36,585 bases of DNA from Symsagittifera roscoffensis (GCF_963678635.1 NW_026971080.1:1-36585), one strand, 5' to 3'; shown: positions 1 through 10,298, counted from the first letter of the stretch. The notes: generated by a model from the sequence alone, not told the origin. Numbers and translations are program-made.

Positions 1-174
1 AAAAAGTCATTTTTTTTATCTCGAGCCTCTCTGCCCTCTCATTTTTCTTGTTTTCCTCGGAAATCTGAGTTGTAGCTCAAATTGTCTGTTTTCTATTTTT
101 TATAAGTTGTTCGAAGTTTCATTAATATGTTGCCGATATCCAGACTCATGGAACGTCATCCCATTTAGCGTTGT

Positions 175-430
175 GCCATGGAGTGTTTCCTCCAATATGA
201 CAACCCTCTGATGGATTAACTAACCAGGTATGCACTGTTCTTCTCTAGAATTACCCCAGCTGCAAACATCTCAACTTTCGGAGCTCCATTTTTCTTTTCT
301 GTGTCGCGGAAGACTTAAATTTCTTCTGCTCTAGGTTTCAGGACTATTTTCCCATCCCAGAGTTGCTCTTGATGCAGGATCCCCAATGTCGCTAACACTG
401 ATTCATCAGTGACGAGAACGTGTGTGCCAT
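175..430 (-). pseudogene. Ty3/Gypsy RNase H fragment (degenerate)
   Basis: Translated on the minus strand from about 430 downwards, this stretch follows the layout of a Ty3/Gypsy RNase H domain. It starts with an LVTDESVLATLGILHQ segment, in the place of the family's TDAS...GAVL...Q opening, followed by DGKIVLKPRAEE. After an in-frame TAA comes an E-kk-E-FA segment in the place of the family's tekELlAvv, then a hydrophobic YLV end. In the family this domain removes the RNA strand during reverse transcription. Here the first catalytic Asp position is kept (TDES), but two stop codons interrupt the frame. It lies just downstream, in minus-strand sense, of the RT fragment at 640-1115, which is the normal RT-RNase H order. 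The call rests on motif order read by eye. Confidence 0.5.
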
Positions 431-639
431 TTTCAATTGTCATTCCTAAAAGTGGTGCCTGGCGTTATTCCTATTTGGATATCTGGAATGCTCCCTCCGC
501 TCCGTATTTTCAAGTGAGTTTTCAGTACTTACGCTTCATCAGTTGTTGCATTCTGGATACTTTAAAAGGAAAACCCTTGAAGAAATTCATGAATTGGTGA
601 TCCACTTTTGGTCATTTCCAAGTCAAGACTACTTCCACT

Positions 640-1115
640 ACATCTAGATCTGGTCAGGGTCCATACTTATGCACCATCCTGCCTTAATCTTTTGAGATTT
701 TGGAATTTTGTATTTACACTCTAGACCAGCTCTTATCCTTCATGCGAATGCATCCAGACGTTTGATTTGATCCACGAGTGTTCTTGTTGCTATTGGTACT
801 TCATCCACTTGGCACACAATTGTATCTACTTTCTAGCTGATCCTCTTTTTTTCTATCTTGTTTCCTAAAGGGCACCTGGCAAAATGCGGGTCCTAAATGA
901 AGAGTAGTACTTAGATTTGTTTTTTTTTAGTTTTGAAAAGCTCAGATCGTTTCTTGAAATTTGATACCCATTCTTACCGGTGACAGAGTTGAGATGTCGA
1001 AAGTCACAACAGAAAACTAACTGATCCTTTTTTTGCCACACTACTCCACTCATCCACCTGACATGGATGTTTTGATCTAACCATACTCTAGAAATGTTTC
1101 AATTTCCTTTCTGTT
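640..1115 (-). pseudogene. Ty3/Gypsy reverse transcriptase fragment (degenerate)
   Basis: The open core (1053-865) contains KKDQLVFCCDFRHLNSVTG, a clear match to the Gypsy RT signature KKDGxxRfCvDYRxLNxvT, followed by a YSS segment. Upstream (1110-1054) a KEIETFLEYG segment matches the family's eIxkmLexG lead-in, with two stops. Downstream (about 810-650) VDEVPIATRTLVDQIKRLDA matches the YVDD box and its following helix, with YVDD changed to QVDE, and then RAGLECKYK matches the GLxxxxxK segment. Frameshifts and stops separate the parts, and the catalytic box has lost its second Asp. This is a dead relic of a minus-strand LTR retrotransposon. Neither long terminal repeats nor a gag gene could be identified. 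Confidence 0.65.
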
Positions 1116-2329
1116 AGCATCTGATATGCGTAGAGTCAAGCTTCATGCCGCGGCGTTCCTATAAGAAGTTGCTGATAGCTCTATTTACTCTTTCATATTA
1201 AACCAAATTGCAGCACGAAGTATCGGCCTTGTGTCTGAAAAGTACGTCAGTTTTTCAACTTAGTAAGTCCTTGATGGGTTGGTTTAAGATGTTCGTCCAT
1301 ATTTTTTTTGTCTAGATGTTCTAATTCTTCTGATACCGGTTTATCCGTGTCCAATTTTTTCTGGTGTCGGTCCTTCAGAAAATTCGAGTAGCTTGAAAGC
1401 AATCATCCGACTCAGAATCAAATGATTTGGTTTTTCTTGATGAAGTTTTATTTTCTTTGGACGGTTTACAATAAAAATTTTGTCTTTGTAATTATGAAAA
1501 TCATCAATTTCATGCTGTTTAAGTTTTTCTTTCATTTCGTTCCTCTCTCAATCGTCAGTATTGTATCAAAAGTACTCAACAAGACACTCAATACTCTCGC
1601 AAACAGTACTCTCTCGGTAGTATCAGTACTCTCTCGTACAGGTAGCTCTTAGTAAGAATTTTCCTGCAATAGAAGAAGTTTGGAAATTAGGGCTCGATAT
1701 CACAAAAACGTTTTTTTTTCTCACAAAGCTCAGTTAAAATGTTCATTATCACAATAGCAGCCTTGTTGGCTTTTAATTTTTTCATCTGACTCATGAAAGT
1801 AAGAGCTTTTTGCTCCTGTGTCCGGATCAAGTTCACTAGATTTACTTTGTAACTGGACTGCGTCCCTGAACATCGAATTGCTGAGGTCGATCGTCATGTC
1901 GAATTTCAGAAGAAGTTTCTCCTCAGATGAATTCAACTGAGTGACCTAACTTTCCTATTACCAGGAAGCTCATCCATTGCTTCTTTCACCCATGCTCAGT
2001 GCTTCCATGTTGAATCCCTCCAGAACTCAAAACGAATTTCGCTCAGCGCTGCCAAATGTTTTTTTAACGTCGATCAAGTCTTCTTTTTTGAATCCCATTT
2101 CCGACCATCCATTGTATTACACTTAAGACTACTCCAATACCTACTAACCTATTTAAAAAAATCTTCGTTCCGGTGATGTTCAGCATATGAACAGACATTT
2201 TGTTTCTTTTCCCATGTGCATAGCTTCTTCAACGAGATTCGACCAGTGTCCAATTAATCTGATCTTGAGAAGATTTGATTTTTTAGTTCGTCATCACGGA
2301 TTATCAGCCTTTTGGTGTAGATGTTTAAT
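1116..2329. other. No recognisable gene
   Basis: AT-rich sequence with only short open frames, none of which I recognise. A 12-base motif AGTACTCTCTCG occurs twice near 1609 and 1628 inside a TACTC-rich patch (about 1555-1650), which is a minor local repeat. Because it lies between Gypsy RT and integrase debris, it is probably more decayed element sequence. Confidence 0.4.
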
Positions 2330-2605
2330 CCATCTATTGTGCATGTGGTCTACAGGACTCAAGGTATGTGCCATTGATCATCACTGTTTTCATTCCTCTT
2401 GTCGAGAATAGTGCCTTAATTGCTTGTGATAGAGCATGAGGGCTCAATGATCTCAGGCACTTGGCATAGACATCAAAATGCAACAATGTCTGATCACCAG
2501 GTTCGCGGTGGTTTCTCATTTCTTTGTATCGGGTGTCCGCTATTATCGAAAAAATTCTCCTGCTTATTTTTGTTCTTCTGTATGGTTTTCCTGTTACCAT
2601 TTTAA
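2330..2605 (-). pseudogene. Ty3/Gypsy integrase core fragment
   Basis: The minus-strand reading contains DVYAKCLRSL followed, about 15 residues on, by IKALFSTRGMKTVMINGTYL. This has the spacing of the integrase core D-x-YSKW ... aTixxLxxxFsxxGxPxxivsDNGtqF. The first catalytic Asp is present in the expected place. The second (DNG) reads ING, so the enzyme would be inactive. In the family this DDE-type enzyme inserts the cDNA into the host chromosome. The fragment sits upstream, in minus-strand sense, of the RT and RNase H fragments, whereas most Gypsy elements place integrase downstream. It therefore probably belongs to a second element or a rearranged one. Confidence 0.5.
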
Positions 2606-3370
2606 TTGATATGCAACTAATCCCGGAACTAAGAGTTTTGCTTACTTCTGGCTCAATCTCACTGAAAACGATGGTTTCTAATTTTCACTCTCCTATTTCT
2701 CCATTTCGAGACTCTTATTTTGTTCGATGTTTTGTCTTACTTAGTCCCGGCTTCTTTGTTTAATTGCATCGGCTGCTGCTTTTTCATAGCTTATTTCCAC
2801 GGTCCGTTTTTCTGGCTTTGTTCACTTGCTCGCCCCAGATTTTTTTTACTAGATAATTGCTCGAACTGGCGGGTCGCTCTTTTTTTCTTTCTGCACCTAC
2901 TCTTTGCAAAAAATTATTAAGCCCGCGGACTCAAATAGAGTATGCGTAAGATTTAGTTCTCCATATTTAATGCACACTGTTCACATAAAGGAGAAGACCC
3001 CGACTCGGGCACCCGGTTTTCTCCGATTACCTTTATCAAAACAATCAACTGATAATAAAAGAAATGAAAATTGATTATAAAGAAAAATCCGATCTGTGCA
3101 ATGTGGTGTCTTATCACCTGTCAATTTTTAATTCCATCACTTTTCTGGGGTTTCATGCATTTTTTCTTTGGCCGATCTTTTTCTCTACTTTTCCTATCAG
3201 CGAAAGCAGTCAAGTCGGCTAGCTGAGCCTCATATCCAAATGCGCTCCCTGGAAAACTTTTCTGAAGTATTCTTTGAAAGCTAACATGGTACAATCAGAT
3301 GATGGACATTTTACAGTTGAGCCACACTCCCGGTCTGCTAAAATGGGACATAGGCCGAAGCTGCGTCTCG
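2606..3370. other. No recognisable gene
   Basis: AT-rich DNA with T-rich stretches. Short hydrophobic plus-strand frames (about 2524-2920) are Phe/Leu-rich as expected from T-rich DNA, and I do not treat them as genes. The stretch from about 3180 may be the decayed upstream part of the RT scrap that follows, but I could not identify motifs in it. Confidence 0.4.
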
Positions 3371-3374
3371 TAGT

Positions 3375-3645
3375 CATGATGTCGTAAAAACACTCCAGAT
3401 AGCCATAAAAACCCTTATAAGTCTGAGAATCACAGGCGCTATAGCCATTGCCTCAAGGTCCAAAGACACTATCTCTTGTGCTGTTACACCTCCTTGAATC
3501 GGAATCAAATCGCTATTTGCTGACGACATGGAGCTTTAGAAACATTACAACTTGAAAGCTAATAAAATGACCCCCACTCTACATGGAAGTATACATGCCC
3601 TCTGGGTATCTTATTGCCTAAAACACACGAATGCTGTTAAAAAGG
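3375..3645 (+). pseudogene. Non-LTR reverse transcriptase scrap with FADD box
   Basis: In one plus-strand frame, 3501-3536 encodes IGIKSLFADDMEL, the catalytic motif C of non-LTR reverse transcriptases (codons for FADD at 3516-3527). Just upstream, in another frame, LPQGPKTLSLVLL resembles the motif B segment (QGDxLSxllF). About 25 codons after the FADD box a C-x7-KKG segment resembles the KC...vKrGk step of R2/R4-like elements. Two frame changes and stops (TGA at about 3496-3498, TAG at 3537-3539) show it is dead. It is a different element from the minus-strand family at 7-31 kb, because its catalytic box is intact and its surroundings differ. The clade assignment is a guess. Confidence 0.45.
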
Positions 3646-3649
3646 GATG

Positions 3650-4047
3650 GGAAACTTGAAATATATATTGTGTTTTTTTTGCAAGACAATCCATGTTTGA
3701 ATCATTTCAGATGGATGAGACTGATATTCAATTTATCTCAACTTGACTGTCAAATTGCACCCAGGCGTAGTTTTAAAAAATCAATAGATTGTGACAAAAA
3801 CTCTAAAATTAATTCTGGTAATGCGATTGTAGTAATGAAACAAATTTCAAGAAGTTTTGTAGTGCTCGAGAAGTTTTGTTGTGATCAAGTAGTTTCGGAC
3901 CATTGGGTCAGTTGATTGGGAAGCCGAAGTCTGCCTTTGAAGCGTAATGTGGTCTTCAGTTTCAATCCCGTTTTCTTGTTTTTATTTCTGGCATGTGTGA
4001 CAGTGAGAATAAATACACTAGTGAAGAAACTCAAGTGCAAATTGAGG
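3650..4047. other. No recognisable gene
   Basis: A plus-strand open frame of 94 codons (3631-3915) has no domain I recognise. It may be the tail of the RT scrap just upstream. Nothing else could be supported. Confidence 0.3.
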
Positions 4048-4577
4048 ATTTTACTCAGTAAAATGCCTGTTTTCAATGTACATTTTGGACAATTTTTTTT
4101 TTCAAAATTCAGTAGAATTTTTACTTGAACGAGGGCAAATGATCAGAGCTACCATCTGTTAAAATTTGAATATTTGGTTTCAAGGACTTACCAAGGTAAC
4201 CCGGGTCTGAAAAAGCCAGTTTTCCTCATCTGCACTAAGTTTTGAAAATCTTTCTTGAATATTTGGAGCAAAAAACTTGTTGGTGCAACGTGAAGCATTC
4301 TCAGCGAGAGAATGAAAACATTCAGCTTAAAATTTTTACTTAAATCAGATGTTTGTTACTTATTCATGCGAAGTAAAAAAAAAACTGAAAGCAAATGAGG
4401 CAAGTTGGCTTCTTCAGACCCAGATTACATTGGTAAGTCATCAAAATCAAGTATTGATACTTTCGCAGACGGTAGCTCTGATCATTTCCTGGCGGTGAAT
4501 GTAAGCATTTTACTAAACATTGAACAAATATTGCTCCAAAATGTACTTTGAACACAAGCTTTTTACTGAGTGTAAAA
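4048..4577. repeat. Imperfect inverted repeat (foldback element), arms of about 200 bp
   Basis: The left arm (4048-4249) and the reverse complement of the right arm (4372-4577) share long blocks in the same order: TTTTAC..CTCAGTAAA, a GTACATTTTGGA block, AATGATCAGAGCTACC, GACTTACCAA, and GGGTCTGAA.AAGCCA. By eye the arms match at roughly three positions in four and are separated by about 120 bp. This is typical of an old foldback or MITE-like insertion. No target-site duplication was found. Confidence 0.6.
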
Positions 4578-4865
4578 GCCAGTGATCTAGTGTTGCAAGG
4601 CCTCCCTATAAAGATGAACGTTGTGTCGGTTTGTAAAAATTGGGAGGAAATTTGTTTTGAGTTGCAGTTGATTTTTTTTCCACGCAAAATCAGGTTAAAC
4701 AAAAAAACGTCGGAATAGGTCAATGATATATCATTTTAAGGCTCTCGCAGTCGTGAGTCGACAGACAATCAAAATTTTTTAGGGTGTCCCTGTGTCACAA
4801 AAAAGTTGCCTGAGCTTTGTTGCTTCAGTTTGATTTCAAGTTAATAAACCGATGGTGTGTCGCTA

Positions 4866-5030
4866 GTTAGATTTGGAAGTTAGTCAATCATGTCTAAGAA
4901 CTTGATTTTACTAGAGATGTAAACTTTTTCGAAAACCTCAATTAGCGCTTCCTTGTCGATTCCTTCATCTCAAAAAAATGAAGGAATGAAAAAATTTGTG
5001 GTGCCAGAAGTTAGAACAAAAAATTTCTCG
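4866..5030. repeat. Dispersed direct repeat, copy 1 (pairs with 5871-6025)
   Basis: This segment and 5871-6025 share, in order, GGAAGTT.GTCAATCATG, TTGATTTTACTAGAGATG-like, GAAAACCTCA and TAGCGCT blocks, and end in a GTTAGAA run. A second pair lies next to them: 4698-4765 resembles 6128-6192 (AGTCGTGA core preceded by GGTCAA and ATTT). In the first case the small partner precedes the large one, in the second it follows. This points to two copies of an older repeat cluster with shuffled parts. Confidence 0.55.
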
Positions 5031-5047
5031 AGATCTGATTGAGGTAA

Positions 5048-5590
5048 GTGCCAGTCGGTCTTTTTTGGAAGTTGGATCTTGATTTTGGGGAAAAAATATT
5101 TTTTCAAAAATTTGACTCATTCATGTCATCCTCAAGGTTCTCAAGACAACTGAACTTCAATATTGAATTGAATCAGAATTGCGGTAAATTTGATAAAAAT
5201 CATTCTAGAGTAAAATTGCTATTCGCAATTTCACCGAAAACATCAATCCCAGTAGAGCTGTCTTGCCTCTGACAGAAATCATTGCAAATTCCTTCCTACG
5301 AGAGTACCATCGCTGGGCAAGGGAGAATCTTGATTGGGCAGGTAGACGATTCAAGCTGCTCAGTGGCTCAGAAACATAAACTTCTTGAGTCAAAAATAAT
5401 TATTACCAGAAACTGCTGTAGTTGCTTCACTTTTTTATATTATTTAACTCTAGAGTCGCGTCAGTATGAGAAAATTGAACTTAATTTTTTGGGTGAACTT
5501 CACACGTTTATGGTAAGATAATGCGGGTTTTAGGTTGATCCATCTGAAATGGATCAAAGAATTACTGTTCAATAAAAACTTAGGGTATAA
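5048..5590 (+). repeat. Repeat family H, copy 1 (conserved hairpin end)
   Basis: It starts with GTGCCAGTCGGTC and ends in a perfect hairpin (TTGATCCAT-CTGAA-ATGGATCAA, about 5534-5556) followed closely by AATAAAAA. The same start, hairpin and A-rich end recur at 31254-31850. Between the ends the two copies are diverged but co-linear, including a shared AGTAGAGCTGTC block. A plus-strand frame here (5282-5521) and its counterpart share a G.VDd-s-----Q---LE-K pattern, so the family may once have coded for protein. No known domain is recognised. The hairpin plus AATAAA suggests a 3' end in plus orientation, which is inference. Confidence 0.5.
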
Positions 5591-5870
5591 GTAAGCTGCC
5601 AATCAGTTTTTTAACGGCGCTCGCGTGTTTTAAGAGTTTAGAGAACTAGCCATGGGGACGTTCTTGTTTCTAGGGTGGGGAGACGTGTTCTGGTAGTAGC
5701 CTTTAAGCTGTAACACGGTTGGTAGTCTCGTGTCTTATGCGAACCGAATTTGCTCCGACTGAATGAGGTATAAAAGCACAAGAGATGGTGTCCCTGACCC
5801 TTGAGCCAATGGTTATAGAGCCTATTCTTCTTTTTCTCAGATGTGACATAAGAAGACGAGTGTTACTCTC

Positions 5871-6025
5871 GTTGGATGTGGAAGTTGGTCAATCATGCCT
5901 AAAAACCTGATTTTACTAGAGATGAAAACTAGTTCTGAAAACCTCATCTAGCGCTCCCTTGCCAAATCCTTAATCTTAAAGATTAAAACTTATGGTGCAA
6001 AAAGTTAGAAAAAAATTGAAGAAAG
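5871..6025. repeat. Dispersed direct repeat, copy 2 (pairs with 4866-5030)
   Basis: Diverged second copy of the 160-bp repeat described at 4866-5030, in the same orientation. The accompanying small block is at 6128-6192. Confidence 0.55.
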
Positions 6026-7084
6026 TTGTTCCGCAATGTTTTTAAATATATTTTTTCTGTACCTTAATGTATGAAGACATGTTCTCGATTATGCCTAAGT
6101 TTTTAATTGTATACGCTGTTTTCGATGCTAACGCAAACAAATCAGTGGAATGGGTCAAGTGATTTAAAGCACTTTCAGTCGTGACAACAAAAAAAATCTT
6201 GAAAAAATTTCTGTCTAAGAAAAACGGTTTGAAGTTTTTCTTCTTTGATCTATTTTCGAGCGAATTAGGTGAACATGCAGGCTTTTAAAAAAAGTTAAAT
6301 ATGCTCATTATAATCCGTGTAAACTTGGTCTAACTCGATCAAAGATAGTTTTTGGAGTTTTTTAGCGCCATTTTAGGGCTCAAACATTTCAAAAAAAAAC
6401 TCTGCAAACAAAATTGAGGAAATTTCTAATTTGTCAAACAATTTTTTATTTCGTTTTTTGAGTGCTAGGAATTTTAGCAGACCGGTTTTTTAGCGGATTC
6501 AGAACAATTATAAAGTGTGATAGCTAACTTCAAACGTGGCATATGCGATTAGCGGCCGCTTGCTCCGCTTGCTCCGCTTGCTCCGCTGCGCTTCAATTCA
6601 ACACGAGTGTTATTGTGCGCGTAAATCTTTGTTTTGCGGCTAATTTAGACTGTTGTGTTTCCGAAGTTGATAGTTTTGTTGACAAATCGGGAGATAAGTG
6701 TCCTAATTGGGAAAAGTTGGCCCCAGAATGAGCGTCTTTTTGAGTTTTGTCTATCAACAACCATCACTTTTTTACGTTGGTCTGCTAAAAGACTCATTTT
6801 TTACTTTTTATCTAAAAAATTGGTCTGCTAAACAATCGGTCCCACTGTTTTCCAATTAGCTTTTTTTAGTATGAAAGTCGAATGTGCCTTTCGTTCTTGA
6901 AATTTTTCGTTCTGATCTTTTCATCGCCACGCAGAAAAAGCTACGATTAAAAACATGTTTTTTCCTTTTTTAAGCCTATGGTCGGAAAATTCTGTGCTGC
7001 TTGCACTGGAACCGGCTATTTTTTTTGTTATTGTTTTTTCTCGAGATCTATGGCTCCATATTTCTGCGTTTGTTGTTTCCTCCT
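6026..7084. other. Non-coding AT-rich stretch with inverted GGTCTGCTAAA motifs
   Basis: No gene seen. The sequence TTTTAGCAGACC (about 6472-6483) is matched in inverted orientation by GGTCTGCTAAA at about 6779 and again at about 6820. The pair could mark the ends of a small insertion of about 350 bp, but no flanking duplication was found. Confidence 0.35.
6558..6584. repeat. Three exact copies of a 9-bp unit (GCTTGCTCC)
   Basis: Three perfect head-to-tail copies of GCTTGCTCC, preceded by a NotI-like GCGGCCGC at 6552-6559. It is a conspicuously GC-rich island in AT-rich surroundings. Confidence 0.85.
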
Positions 7085-7199
7085 AATGAAAAGTTACGAT
7101 TATGATTGTCATTATTATGGTTATTTTATTATTATTACGGCTTCGTGGATATGCCACTGGGATATTATCCCAAAAAATGTTCAACATCGGGTTGGCACG

Positions 7200-8745
7200 A
7201 CATTTTTCACAAAGGCAAAGGAAAATCCATGAGCAAGGATTATTTTCAGTCCAGTTTTCTGTGAAAAAAGTCCACATCAGTCTTATAAGATTTCTCTCTA
7301 GGTTTCGGTCCTCGTAGAAATCGATTTTGCTTTGTATCATGTTGATTCGAAGCCCAGTGCGGCTCCAAAAATTGCTCCTCTGTACTTTGTATCGCAGTTC
7401 CGGAAGTTTGATTCGCCTGCGGTCGTTCATTCCTCGGATTTCGTAAAATATCAAAAAATCGACCTCATATCTCCGACTTAGAATACTGCTGTAGAAAAGA
7501 AGATCTTTCAACACTTTGATGTACAATGGTGGAAGCAAGTTAAAATTCGCGATTTTGTTTTTGCAGCTGTTGTAATTGCTGATCCAGGAAATGGATTTTA
7601 TGTTGAAGCTTTCGATTAGGTGGTAATCAGATTTTCTGATTTCCCAGCATTCCGGAGCAAAGAGCTAAACTGGGTTCAAAATAGATCGGTATAAGTCAGG
7701 TTTGTTTCTTTGCTGGTTGAAAGAGATGTGTTACGTTTCAATGAAAACAAGCTTCATAAGGCTTTAGAAATTCGTTTCTTAACATGAGCTGCCTAGTCCA
7801 ATGTGTTGTTCATTATCAGTCCAAGATCTTTAACTTAGGCTCTTTTCTTGAGTTCGCTCCTTACAAAGTTAAGTTTTACTAACTTTTCGTTTTTCTGTTT
7901 TCTTTGCGGTTAAGAATTCAGTGCATGAACGTTTTTCGAAATTAAAAAGCAGGCAGTTTTGGACACTCCGAATGAGTAGGTTTTCAAGATCGGATGAAGG
8001 TTTATTTAGTTCTTGTGCACTATAAATTAACTTTGATTCATCTGCAAATAAAAGCGCTTGCGAACTAAAAAATTACAGTGGGAAGATCAATGATGTATAA
8101 CAGAAATAGAAGTGGACATTGGACTGATCCCTGTGGGACTCCTGAACTGACTCGTTTTCCAGTTAAGATTTCTGTATTGATTCTTACTCTTTGGGTTCCA
8201 TCAAAAAGATAATCGCTAACAAGAGGAACAATTCTTCTGATAATCCAAGGTTTAGGAGTTTTTTCAGCAAAATTTCATGTTCAATTTTGTCGAAAACTTT
8301 CAAAAAAAACCAAACAAAAGAAGTAGATTTGTGGTTTCAGTGCAACCAATAATTTCGTATCTTCTCAAGAGGCTCAGAATCAGCTGAAGAATGATACATC
8401 TACCTAGTAGGAAACCAAATTGAACGTCAGTTAATTTGTCACCGAAACACTCAGCAATGGCTTTGAAAAAAAAACTTTTCAAAAATCTTCGACACAAAGT
8501 TGAGTAACGTCACAGGTTGGTAATTCAAAATGTCAGCCTTTGTGTTTTTTATATACATTGGTGACACTATTCCTTTCTTCCATTCATCGGGGAACTTCTT
8601 TAACCTTTTTATGTTTAAAAATAGGTTCTTCAGTGAATTACAGATATTTTCACTAGTTCTCTTGAAAAGTATTGGCGGTAGTTGGTCTGGTCTTCAACTT
8701 TGCGTCATTTTGATACTCTGTAGTGATAGGCAAATTGAATTTTCG
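7200..8745 (-). pseudogene. Copy A reverse transcriptase (pseudogene, C-terminal two thirds)
   Basis: In minus-strand order the readable parts are as follows. QFGFL and flanking sequence (8497-8300) comes first. A motif B and C region (about 8170-8030) carries SGxPQGSVxGP-type residues and FADESK at the catalytic box, with the second Asp replaced by Glu (codon 8037-8039). Then a VKDLG...HVKK thumb segment (about 7850-7750). Then a LYRSILNPV segment that runs into a TAG where the family has Trp. Last is a C-terminal region (7670-7200) with an LLPPLYIKVL segment and an F-RT end. In the family this enzyme copies element RNA into the target. The adenine run at 8466-8474 adds a frameshift. Both catalytic and frame damage make it inactive. 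Confidence 0.7.
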
Positions 8746-9440
8746 TCAATCGAAATCGGAAAGTGATCTGAGAACGTATCATTCTCATTTGCAGTCGAAT
8801 GAGTGATAAGCGAGTCGTCATTCGTAAAAACTAGATCGAGATATGAATTTCGAGTTGTCAAAAAAAAAAATTTTTGCTTCCAATTTGCCTCGACGGCTTG
8901 ATTAACAAAGTTGTCATCATATTGGTAGTTTTTCGACGTGTAGGTTTGCTAATCGCCGCCAGATAAATTAAAATCACCGGTTAAAATTATTTTTTGGGGA
9001 CTAATATCTTTCGAAAATTCCATCATTTCACTGATTGAACTAATGGGAAGCCTAAAAGGACTGCCGGCTGGTAGGTTATAGAGGACTCCATGATAGATTG
9101 CTTGCGCGGAGTTAATTTTGACCAGTACAAAAGAATCTTTCACATGCAGGTGAGCAGAATTCACTGACTCATGATCCACATTGTTTGAAACTGCAATCAA
9201 TACGCCTCCATGTTTTGATATTCCTGACCTTTGCATTTCTCTCTCTGCTCTCTAAACACTGAAGTTCTCAAGAAATATTTCGCCATTCTTAATATCGGTG
9301 GTTAGCCATATTTCTGTAAAAAGAACGAAATCATAATTTTCTCGATCAATTAGATTTTTCAGCTCGAGGCGTCTATTTAAGTTTAAAAGACTTCACACAT
9401 TATAGAGAAGGACTTTGTAATTCCACTCTAGTCAGCGATA
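8745..9440 (-). pseudogene. Copy A APE-type endonuclease (pseudogene)
   Basis: The minus-strand frame shows an AP-endonuclease-like domain. In order: YKVLLYNV then a stop then SLLN; DFVLFTEIWL (the catalytic tETWL step); R-x-ER...GGVLIAVS (9236-9190); a LYNLPAGSPF segment in place of YrPPxgs; KIILTGDFNLSGGD (the GDFN step); then, after a TAG at 8949-8951 where the family has Trp, a long tail ending LDLVFTND...FSDHFPI (about 8830-8750), the SDH catalytic step. In the family this domain nicks target DNA to prime reverse transcription. The key residues E, D and SDH are readable, but three stops interrupt the frame. Confidence 0.75.
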
Positions 9441-9555
9441 TTCTCTTGAAGCTGTTTGGTTGTTTCCTTTTCGCTTTCTATTAACACGAACTTCATTTGC
9501 CGTTCCACGAACAGAGAATACAAAGTTTGCAGAATCCAACCCATCGGGTCTCTTT

Positions 9556-9845
9556 TCAGCAGTCGTGTGAAACATTTATATATTTGTGATTCTCTTCAGC
9601 TAAGGGAAGATTTCGCAGTTTCCGAAACGCCTCAATTTTTTCTTGCTTGACTTGTAACACAATTTTCAAAGAGCGCGGAGCATTCAGATTCCGGTCATCC
9701 TTTACAGGTCCTAATTTCATCGCTTTCTTCACTTTTAATCCTTCTGGTATCTGAAGTCCATTCACACAGAAGTCTTTAAAAAAGCTGGTGTCTTCATCTA
9801 TTCTCTCATCAGACGTTTTCACGGTACTCTCCTGATCTCTGCAGA
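9556..9845 (-). pseudogene. Copy A ORF1 RRM-like domain (partial)
   Basis: The minus-strand product contains KLGPVKDDRNLNAPRSLKIV followed by a Lys/Glu-rich helix. This is the RlG.....RPLkivl layout found in ORF1 proteins of L1, CR1 and Jockey-type elements, which bind the element RNA. Copies B and C keep a longer upstream part starting with a coiled-coil-like stretch and NLILYRVQES. Here that part is deleted and a short filler (GAGGCGTCTATTT twice, about 9849-9878) joins the domain to the PHD part. Confidence 0.6.
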
Positions 9846-9870
9846 GTTTGAGGCGTCTATTTCGAGGCGT

Positions 9871-10280
9871 CTATTTACTTTCGATTTCTTTTTCCAGCAT
9901 GGCACTTAGATTGGCTGAAGTTTTCTTGCTGTCAACCAACTTCGCCTCCATATTTTTCAATTTCTTTCCAAATTCTGGGGGTAATCTTAAGGTTTCACTA
10001 CATTCTTTGAGACATCTCTTGCCATCGTCAACACAGTTTTTGCACAACCATATTAGACCCGGTATTTTGAGTATAGATGCTAACATGTTTGTTGCAACGC
10101 CAGAACAGTTATTTGCATGAAACCAAGTGCCACATTTGAAACAATATAGTGAACCATCTTTACACTCTAAATTACATTCTCCACAAAGGAATTTCGTGGA
10201 TTGATTACGAGTTTTACCAGCCTTAGCGACTAACCGACAATGATCCTCCGGACTTATACGGTGTAGAGGCACAAAGTTGG
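9871..10280 (-). pseudogene. Copy A ORF1 PHD-finger domain
   Basis: A 133-codon frame with the Cys4-His-Cys3 pattern of a PHD finger: CGEC, YCFKC, then WFHANNC and WLCKNC. The ordered spacing and the Trp two residues before the last CxxC are PHD hallmarks. PHD-like fingers occur in ORF1 of several invertebrate CR1-type elements. The finger is followed by a Lys/Glu/Leu-rich helix (probable coiled coil) that ends at the deletion junction. The first triplet of the open frame is GTG, so the true start lies further upstream or in a joined frame. Confidence 0.7.
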
Positions 10281-10298
10281 TTTGAAAAACTTGAAAAT

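Noticed and set aside
5534-5580. Helitron 3' end
   Set aside because: The hairpin fits, but neither copy has the CTRR terminus at the right place and no Helitron 5' end was found.
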